Below, piece after piece: positions 58,369-64,000 of a DNA stretch of 64,000 nucleotides (its first letter is position 1; each line of letters opens with the position of its first letter). Where the stretch lies: NCBI GenBank assembly GCA_964550165.1, contig CAZJYC010000003.1, positions 1 to 64,000 on the forward strand, in the 5' to 3' direction. The position numbers were made by a program, and so were the translations under genes. The notes under the pieces were generated by a model. That model searched no databases. It saw only the letters and a list, made by a program, of their open reading frames with translations, and was not told the origin of the DNA. Source of the DNA: CAZJYC01 sp964550165 (GTDB lineage: Bacteria; Acidobacteriota; Aminicenantia; Aminicenantales; Aminicenantaceae).

Positions 58369-58980
58369 ATGGCCAGGAAAAATAGCTTTTCGACAGAAGA
58401 AAATGATTTATCTGTCTCTTGTGTCTATTTCAAAAAGCCAGGCCGAGAAAACACCTGGAGAACACTTGAGATAGCATCCAAGAGGGCGGAGGAGTTAGGG
58501 ATTAACAATGTGGTTGTGGCCAGCACCACGGGCGAAACAGGTCTGATGGCCGTCAAGCTGTTTCATAAAAAGAACTTGGTGATTGTGACTCACTCCACGG
58601 GCTTTGCAAAACCAGACTACCAGGAACTGAAGCCTGAGTTTGCGAAAAAAATCGAAGAAGCCGGATTCAAGATCCTGACCTGCCAGCATGCCTTTGGAGG
58701 AGCGGGGCGGGCTGTCAGGAAAAAATTAGGGACCTATGAGCTGGAAGAGATTATCGCCTACACTTTACGGATTTTCGGTGAGGGGACGAAGGTAGCCCTG
58801 GAGATTGCCCTCATGGCTACAGATGCGGGTCTCATTTCCACCGAAGAAGCTTGTATTGCCGTTGGAGGCACAGGTCGGGGCGCGGACACAGCCGTTCTCC
58901 TGAAGCCGGCCAATGCCCAGGCTTTTTTTGATCTCAGAGTCATGGAGATTTTGGCCAAGCCGAGGTTCGGTCGAGAATGA
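58369..58980 (+). CDS. Stand-alone pyruvate kinase C-terminal (PK alpha/beta) domain protein
   Basis: A 203-aa protein matching the alpha/beta regulatory domain of pyruvate kinase without the catalytic barrel: TWRTLEIASKRAEELGINNVVVASTTGETGLMAVKLF, then LVIVTHSTGF. Conserved small-residue loops follow (CQHAFGGAGRAVRKKLG; GVGGTGRGADTAVLLKPA). Such free domains are widespread and uncharacterised; they may bind a phosphorylated ligand. The start is ATG 58369 with CGGAG eight bases upstream; longer in-frame starts at 58288 and 58315 lack support. The radical SAM gene follows after 54 bases. Confidence 0.78.
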   Translation: MARKNSFSTEENDLSVSCVYFKKPGRENTWRTLEIASKRAEELGINNVVVASTTGETGLMAVKLFHKKNLVIVTHSTGFAKPDYQELKPEFAKKIEEAGFKILTCQHAFGGAGRAVRKKLGTYELEEIIAYTLRIFGEGTKVALEIALMATDAGLISTEEACIAVGGTGRGADTAVLLKPANAQAFFDLRVMEILAKPRFGRE

Positions 58981-59034
58981 TTCCAGACACTCAGTTTTCG
59001 ATGAGCGATAGCCGATGAAAATCGGTCTGGGGCG

Positions 59035-60144
59035 ATGAGCAATAAGTGTGTTAATTGCGGAAAAGTGCATCATCCCATCTCTGAATTTTTAGGATTATGC
59101 CGCGATTGCATCCTTGGGGAATTTCAGGCAGTCGAGTCCCGGATTCACACCCTTCACCGAATGACCAGAGAAGCCTTTGGGCTTCCTTTGGCGCCCCCTC
59201 AGGATAAAGAAGGAATCGCCTGCAACTATTGTTTTAACCGCTGCCGGATAGGAAAAGGTTCAACCGGCTATTGTGGAGTCAGGGAGAATAAAGAGGGGAA
59301 TCGTCTTCTTCCTCAGCCGAAGAAGGGCCTTTTTTCTTGGTACTACGATCCTTTGCCCACCAACTGCGTAGCCTCTTGGGTCTGCCCTGGAGGGACAGGT
59401 GCAGGCTTTCCCCGCTATGCTTATTCGAAAGGGGCTGAGTACGGCTATAAAAATCTGGCTGTCTTTTATCATGGCTGCACCTTCAACTGCCTTTTCTGCC
59501 AAAACTGGGTTTACCGACAAGAATTAAGGACAAGAACAACACAGACTTCTCTGGAGCTGTCTCAAGCCGTGGATAAGGGAACGTCCTGCGTCTGCTACTT
59601 CGGCGGAGACCCTTCCCCACAGCTCCTTCATTCCCTCCACACCTCGCGTTTGGCCGCAGCTCGCAAAGACAGAAAGATTTTAAGGTTCTGCTGGGAAACC
59701 AACGGAACGATGAGCAGCTATCTCCTGGAAAAAATCCTGGAGGTTGCGCTGGAAAGCGGAGGCTGTGTGAAATTCGATTTAAAAGCCTTTCATCCAAGCC
59801 TGAATATCGCTCTCTGCGGCCGAGGCAATGAGCAGACAAAAGCGAATTTTGAGCTTGCTGCAAAATGGACGAGAAAGAGAGAAGACCCGCCGCTTATCGT
59901 TGCCAGCACTCTCCTCGTCCCCGGGTATGTCGAGAGAGAAGAGATTTACGAGCTGGCCAAGTTCATCGCTTCTTTGGATTCCGATATTCCTTACTCCCTT
60001 CTTGGTTTTTATCCTCATTTTTATTTCAACGACTTGCCCTGCACCTCGCACCGTCATGCCCAGGGCTGTCGAGAGGCGGCTTATGAAGCTGGCTTGAAGA
60101 GAGTCAGGATTGGGAACATTCATCTTCTCGGTAGGGATTACTGA
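59035..60144 (+). CDS. Radical SAM enzyme, PflA-like / AmmeMemoRadiSam-related
   Basis: A 369-aa radical SAM protein. The iron-sulfur motif is GCTFNCLFCQNW (CxxxCxxC). Upstream there are two Cys-rich stretches: an N-terminal zinc-ribbon-like KCVNCGKV with LCRDCIL, and CNYCFNRCRIGKGSTGYCGVREN. That CGVREN block is typical of PflA-like and AmmeMemoRadiSam-type enzymes. KFDLKAFHPSLN and a C-terminal TSHRHAQGC follow. Members activate glycyl radical enzymes or carry out unknown modifications. No glycyl radical enzyme, Memo or AMMECR1 gene is adjacent. The rluB-like gene begins one base after its stop codon. Confidence 0.85.
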   Translation: MSNKCVNCGKVHHPISEFLGLCRDCILGEFQAVESRIHTLHRMTREAFGLPLAPPQDKEGIACNYCFNRCRIGKGSTGYCGVRENKEGNRLLPQPKKGLFSWYYDPLPTNCVASWVCPGGTGAGFPRYAYSKGAEYGYKNLAVFYHGCTFNCLFCQNWVYRQELRTRTTQTSLELSQAVDKGTSCVCYFGGDPSPQLLHSLHTSRLAAARKDRKILRFCWETNGTMSSYLLEKILEVALESGGCVKFDLKAFHPSLNIALCGRGNEQTKANFELAAKWTRKREDPPLIVASTLLVPGYVEREEIYELAKFIASLDSDIPYSLLGFYPHFYFNDLPCTSHRHAQGCREAAYEAGLKRVRIGNIHLLGRDY

Positions 60145-60145
60145 C

Positions 60146-60904
60146 ATGTGGATTAGGCTCAACAAATTCCTGTCGCAGGCTGGCGTTGCCTCAAGGCGAG
60201 AAGCGGACAGGATGATTGTCCAGGGAAGAATAAAAGTCAACGGCAAGATTGTCGACCAGCTCGGATACAAAATTGATGGGGAGAAGCACAGAGTGGAAGT
60301 CGATGGCAGGCGCATAAGAAGAGAGGAAGGCTATGTCTATCTGATGCTCAATAAACCCCGGGGCTTTCTGGTTACGCTTAAAGATCCTTTCCAGAGGCCG
60401 ACGATTCTGCAGCTGCTTCCTTCTCTAAAGAAAAGAGTTTTCCCGGTCGGGAGGCTGGATTATGACAGTGAAGGCCTGCTCGTCTTGACAAATGACGGAG
60501 AATTGGCCAGCCGTTTGGCCCATCCTCGCTATGAGGTGAGCAAGACGTATTTGGTTAAGGTCAAAGGCGAGCCTGAGCCCTCAACACTCGCCAAGCTGGA
60601 AAAAGGGATCTATCTTGACGGCAAAAAGACGGCTTCGGCAAAAATCACACAGCTTGTCCCCAGCCAGAGAAAGACTCTCCTCCAGGTTGAGGTTCACGAG
60701 GGCAGAAAGAGGGAAATAAGGAGGTTATTCCAGGCTGTTGATCTTCCCGTGGTTGAACTTAAAAGAATAGCTTTCGCAAGTCTGAGCCTGGGCAAATTGA
60801 AAAAAGGACAGTGGCGATTCCTTACACCGAAAGAGATCGAGAAGCTAAAGAGGATGGCATCAACAAAAAAGGGAGTCAGGTCTTCAAACTTCAATTATCG
60901 CTGA
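60146..60904 (+). CDS. RsuA/RluB-family 23S/16S rRNA pseudouridine synthase
   Basis: Isomerises uridine to pseudouridine in rRNA. A 252-aa protein with an S4 RNA-binding domain (RLNKFLSQAGVASRREADRMIVQGRIKVNG) and the catalytic domain with Asp in VGRLDYDSEGLLVLTNDGELA, plus LMLNKPRGFLVT and the motif EGRKREIRRLFQAV. RluB and RsuA are not separable here; the spacing resembles RluB. The start is ATG 60146, directly after the radical SAM stop. The last ten codons (GVRSSNFNYR) lie in the left arm of a 23-bp palindrome. The natural end has thus probably been replaced by repeat sequence. Confidence 0.92.
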   Translation: MWIRLNKFLSQAGVASRREADRMIVQGRIKVNGKIVDQLGYKIDGEKHRVEVDGRRIRREEGYVYLMLNKPRGFLVTLKDPFQRPTILQLLPSLKKRVFPVGRLDYDSEGLLVLTNDGELASRLAHPRYEVSKTYLVKVKGEPEPSTLAKLEKGIYLDGKKTASAKITQLVPSQRKTLLQVEVHEGRKREIRRLFQAVDLPVVELKRIAFASLSLGKLKKGQWRFLTPKEIEKLKRMASTKKGVRSSNFNYR

Positions 60905-60945
60905 ATGAATTGGCATCTCAAATGAAGTTTGAAGACCTGACTCCC
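60871..60945. repeat. REP-like palindrome with perfect 23-bp arms
   Basis: The segment 60871-60893 (starting GGGAGTCAGGTCTTCAAAC) is the exact reverse complement of 60923-60945 (ending GACCTGACTCCC), with a 29-base loop. The left arm encodes the C-terminal residues of the pseudouridine synthase. The GAGTCAGGTCTT core resembles REP palindromes mobilised by IS200-like RAYT transposases. It lies between two convergent genes and may act as a bidirectional terminator. Confidence 0.75.
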
Positions 60946-60947
60946 AG

Positions 60948-63374
60948 CTATTCTTTTTCTTTCTCAGGGGCGGTAAATGTCTTCCAGCTCTCTGCCAGCC
61001 GCTTTAATTCGTCGTCCACGAGATAATTCACCGTGTCTTCTTCAAAAGTCCCGTCTTCTTGGAGCTCTCCGGCCTTGACTCCGGCCAGGATTTCGATCCC
61101 TTCATCAATGCTCTTGACAGGATAGATATGGAATTTCCCTTCCCGCACAGCCTCGATCACATCATTCTTGAGCATCAGGTTCTGGATGTTTTGATGGGGA
61201 ATGATCACACCTTGAGTCCCTGTCAAGCCTTTGGCCTTGCAGACATCGAAGAAGCCCTCGATCTTTTCGTTGACTCCTCCGATGGGCTGGATTTCCCCTT
61301 TCTGGTTGAGCGAACCTGTAACAGCAATATCCTGTCTGAGGGGTAACTTGGACAGGCTGGAAAGGATGGCATAGACCTCTGTCGAGGAGGCGCTGTCTCC
61401 CTCGACTCCGGCGTACGATTGTTCGAAGGCGATGCTGGCCGAGAGGGAGAAAGGCTTTTTCTGGGCATATTTTCCCCTCAAATATCCGGCTAAGATAAGG
61501 ACCCCCTTGTTGTGCGTCCGTCCGCTCAAATCCGCCTCTCTTTCGATGTTGATCACACCGGCACGGCCGACAGCTGTTCTGGCTGTGATGCGGGTGGGCT
61601 TGCCGAAGGCAAATTCTCCCATTTCGTAGACAGAAAGCCCGTTGACCTGGCCCACAACCTTGTCTTCAGTGTCAATCATGATCGTGCCTTCTTCAATCAT
61701 TTCTTGGATTTTGTCTTCAATCAGGCTGACACGGTCAAAGCGCTCCGAGATGGCCTTTTCTACTTGCTCTCGACTGACCGTGTCCTTCTTGTCTTTTTTC
61801 GCCCAATAGTTGGCTTCCCGAAGGACATCGGCGATGATGTGGAAGCGGGTTGAAATCTTTTTCTGCCTTCCTGCCAGGCGAGTTCCGTACTCGATGACAG
61901 CCGCTATTCCGCTTTTATTGAAAGGCAGGAGCTTGTCATCGGCAGAAATTTTCCTCATGAATTGTATATATTCTTTGATTGTATCATCGTCTTTCTTCAT
62001 CTCCGAGTCAAATTCCGCCTTGACCTTGAAGATCTTCTTGAAATCCTCATCGAGATAATAGAGAAGGTTATACATGTAGTCATCGCCGATCATGACAACC
62101 TTGACGTTGCATTTAATCGGCTCAGGTTTCAGTCTGGTGGTGGAAATCAGGAAAAGGGATGCATAGTTTTGAATCTCAAGTATCTGGTTCCTCAAAGTCC
62201 TCTTCAAGGTTTGCCAAACGCCAGGTTCGATGAGAGCATCCAGCGCATTCATGACCAGAAATCCGCCGTTGGCTTTGAGGAAAGAGCCGGCTTTGATTTT
62301 TGTAAAATCTGAATGGAGAATGCCGAATCGAGAGGAGGTGAGTTCGATCGAGCCAAAAAGGTTGAGATAATTCGGGTTTGTTTCGATGATCACGGGCGCA
62401 CCTTTCAAATCGGAGTTGTCGATAAGAAGATTCACCCTGAACATCAAGAACGGGTCAACAAGCTCTGGTTCCCTCTGCTCCCGTTTCTGTCCTTTAAATA
62501 AATCGATGTTGCTGATGAGGTTTTTTTCCATGTCATCCAGGTATTCCGGGATATTCGGGAATTTAAATTTTTTTTTGATTCCATCTATGGCCCCCTTGAT
62601 GATGGGGGTGATGGATTGAGCATCCCATTCCTTCAACAATTTGCGCGTCTCCTCCTCGATGTCTTTCATCTGCCCGAAGATCTCTTCGAGCTTGCCCGTC
62701 AATTCATCATATTTTTTCCTCAATCCCTCCAAAGCCCTCTTGGGCATCTTGCCTTCCTTGACCAGAGCTTCCAGCTTCTCAAAAGGAGTCGGCTGGCCTT
62801 CAAACAAAGGAACAAGGTCGGGCTTGACAAAAGGACCCATCTGGACCTGAATCACGGAGAATCCTTCTTTGGCCACATCTTCCTCAAAATTCTTGAGAAT
62901 CTCCCTTTGCTTTCTTTGCTGGGATTCGATGACGCTGTCCCTTTTTTCGGCATAATATTTGCTTTTGAGCATTTCGGGGATGTTTGTTTTGAGCATCTCA
63001 ATGAGATTATCTAGGGCATCTTTGAAGAGTTTTCCTTTTCCGGCGGGGAGGATTACGAACGTTGGCTCATCGGAGTTTTTAAAGTTGTTGACGTAAAGGA
63101 GGTCATCCGGAGTTTTTTCGCCCTTTTTCAGCTTTTCCAACAGCTGTTTGATCGTCGTTGTGCGGCCTGTTCCGACCATGCCTGTGATGAAGATGTTGTA
63201 ACCAAGGCTCTTGATGTCCAGGCCGGTCTGGATGGCTCGGAATGCTCTCTCCTGGCCGATGATCCCCTCGCAGGGCTCACACTCCTCGCTCGTGGCCACA
63301 GGAATTTTTTCATGGTCACAGCTCCATCGCAGCAATTCTGGGGACAATTCCTTAGGCATTTCTGCTGCTTTCAT
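60948..63374 (-). CDS. Lon-like AAA-family serine protease (AAA_32/LonC-type)
   Basis: An 808-aa cytosolic protease. The N-terminal region has a Walker A-like loop GMVGTGRTT (residues about 65-73) in which the catalytic Lys is Arg, and a long coiled-coil insertion (about 150-250: LVKEGKMPKRALEGLRKK). A second AAA-like part contains GGFLVMNALDALIEPGVW. The C-terminal Lon peptidase domain has the Ser in YAGVEGDSASSTEVYA and the Lys in GGVNEKIEGFFD, an intact dyad. The layout fits LonC/AAA_32 proteases distinct from classical LonA. GAGGAGG lies six bases before ATG 63374; a 28-residue longer frame has no such support. Whether it hydrolyses ATP is uncertain because of the Arg. Confidence 0.9.
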   Translation of the reverse strand: MKAAEMPKELSPELLRWSCDHEKIPVATSEECEPCEGIIGQERAFRAIQTGLDIKSLGYNIFITGMVGTGRTTTIKQLLEKLKKGEKTPDDLLYVNNFKNSDEPTFVILPAGKGKLFKDALDNLIEMLKTNIPEMLKSKYYAEKRDSVIESQQRKQREILKNFEEDVAKEGFSVIQVQMGPFVKPDLVPLFEGQPTPFEKLEALVKEGKMPKRALEGLRKKYDELTGKLEEIFGQMKDIEEETRKLLKEWDAQSITPIIKGAIDGIKKKFKFPNIPEYLDDMEKNLISNIDLFKGQKREQREPELVDPFLMFRVNLLIDNSDLKGAPVIIETNPNYLNLFGSIELTSSRFGILHSDFTKIKAGSFLKANGGFLVMNALDALIEPGVWQTLKRTLRNQILEIQNYASLFLISTTRLKPEPIKCNVKVVMIGDDYMYNLLYYLDEDFKKIFKVKAEFDSEMKKDDDTIKEYIQFMRKISADDKLLPFNKSGIAAVIEYGTRLAGRQKKISTRFHIIADVLREANYWAKKDKKDTVSREQVEKAISERFDRVSLIEDKIQEMIEEGTIMIDTEDKVVGQVNGLSVYEMGEFAFGKPTRITARTAVGRAGVINIEREADLSGRTHNKGVLILAGYLRGKYAQKKPFSLSASIAFEQSYAGVEGDSASSTEVYAILSSLSKLPLRQDIAVTGSLNQKGEIQPIGGVNEKIEGFFDVCKAKGLTGTQGVIIPHQNIQNLMLKNDVIEAVREGKFHIYPVKSIDEGIEILAGVKAGELQEDGTFEEDTVNYLVDDELKRLAESWKTFTAPEKEKE

Positions 63375-63596
63375 CTTCTCCTCCTCTTTTGATAATGGAG
63401 ATTTGTGTTTTCTATAATTACCATAAAAGCCTTGAAAATAAAAGGGCCAGGCTTTCAAGATTCATCGAGCCCCTTCTTCATCCTTTAATGGCTAAATATA
63501 GAGACAACTCATGGAAAGCATTTCCGATTTGTTGAAGATCATTCCTAAATCCATAGGATACAATTTGAGGAAACAGCCTTGCTCCCCATCAGATTT

Positions 63597-63787
63597 TTAA
63601 CGCCATTCTCCGTTCGCTCTTCTCGGCGGCTGCGGAACGCTCCGGCTAAGCGGTTCAAAAACACGCGGGCTTTGCCCCAGCGAGGCAAAACCTGCTCGGT
63701 TTCAGGCTTCGCTCTCCTCTCCCTTCGGTCGAGGAACCGTGCCCGCTCAGCCTTCAAACGGTTTTCTCACTGCTTAGCCTCCGCTTG
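63597..63787. repeat. Large intergenic palindromic repeat of the GGCTGAGTGGTTC family
   Basis: GGCTAAGCGGTTC (63644-63656) pairs imperfectly with GAACCGTGCCCGCTCAGCC (63733-63751). In between, GCTTTGCCCCAGCGAGGCAAAAC and GCTCGGTTTCAGGCTTCGC match the element at 54296-54366. CTCCCTTCGGTCG inside it also matches the 12501-12763 element, so it may be a composite. Reading frames across it are by-products. Confidence 0.55.
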
Positions 63788-64000
63788 GAATCCTTTTAAG
63801 AGCAAACTCCGAAGGCTAAATCCGATATGGTCGCTACGGCTGTTCCTCAAACATCTGGACATCACGGAAAAGAAAATGATTGACAGCTTCTAAAAATAAG
63901 TGCAAAAAAAACTCTTATCTGATAAAATATGCTAAATTTTAAAATGAGCCAACTGAGATTTTTGAACGGGTCAGACGATCATAATCAACGTTTGAAAGGG
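63788..64000. other. AT-rich region at the window end with no recognised gene
   Basis: The stretch from the repeat to the end of the window (and also 63375-63596, before the repeat) shows no convincing reading frame, RNA or promoter. The next gene must lie beyond 64000. Confidence 0.4.

Noticed and set aside
63579..63893. A 104-aa reading frame near the window end
   Set aside because: It is translated repeat sequence rich in Arg/Ser with no family signal and no ribosome site.

Overview
The window reads as chromosomal DNA from a diderm, probably anaerobic bacterium. An LpxR-type lipid A deacylase, outer-membrane beta-barrels, a lipoprotein and a Tat-exported racemase point to an outer membrane. 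The elongation factor P belongs to the subtype with Asn at the modified-Lys site that I associate with Acidobacteria. Together with S55 peptidases, TPR-sulfatases, DUF885 and M28 peptidases and moderate GC, this suggests Acidobacteriota or Candidatus Aminicenantes. The placement rests on gene content only.

Layout. 0.2-2 kb: ECF sigma, anti-sigma and a secretin-N-like protein in one operon. 2.2-12.5 kb: exported and housekeeping genes (DUF3800, cyclophilin, TPR-sulfatase, Tat-targeted alanine racemase with a CAP protein, M28 and M48 peptidases). 13-19.6 kb: envelope genes, two tRNAs, a PhoB/PhoP-like four-repeat site before a beta-barrel gene, a sodium symporter, a collapsed ABC exporter remnant and rmuC. 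20-24.5 kb: a PilX-like pilin, a papain-family protease, a barrel and a GspG-like protein. 24.7-30.8 kb: omega subunit with a long acidic tail, CYTH enzyme, polyprenyl synthase, TatD, a DUF885 protein that has lost its metal motif, and FabH. 30.9-39.4 kb: DsbD-alpha-like protein, a divergent SDR / serine-palmitoyltransferase-like pair (candidate sphingolipid genes), S55 peptidase with a beta-propeller protein, EF-P and an MBL hydrolase.

39.6-55.7 kb is a long run of plus-strand genes. Its core (42.4-50.9 kb) is alanine dehydrogenase followed by NuoE-, NuoF- and NuoG-like subunits and split NfnA and NfnB. The NuoG-like protein keeps all its Fe-S sites but has lost the molybdenum ligand and has no hydrogenase H-cluster, while the NfnA keeps the unusual Asp ligand of the bifurcating family. 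I read this as a five-subunit NAD(H)/NADP(H)/ferredoxin electron-transfer complex related to Nfn and Sporomusa-type transhydrogenases, and it is the most interesting system here. A CoA-transferase, RNase HIII, a DUF401 permease and AlaX follow. 55.7-64 kb: two MacB-like permeases, a stand-alone pyruvate-kinase C-domain protein, a radical SAM enzyme, a pseudouridine synthase, a Lon-like protease and a repeat-filled end.

Short dispersed palindromic repeats of at least four types sit between genes. Two gene remnants (an iron alcohol dehydrogenase and an ABC exporter) record deletions.
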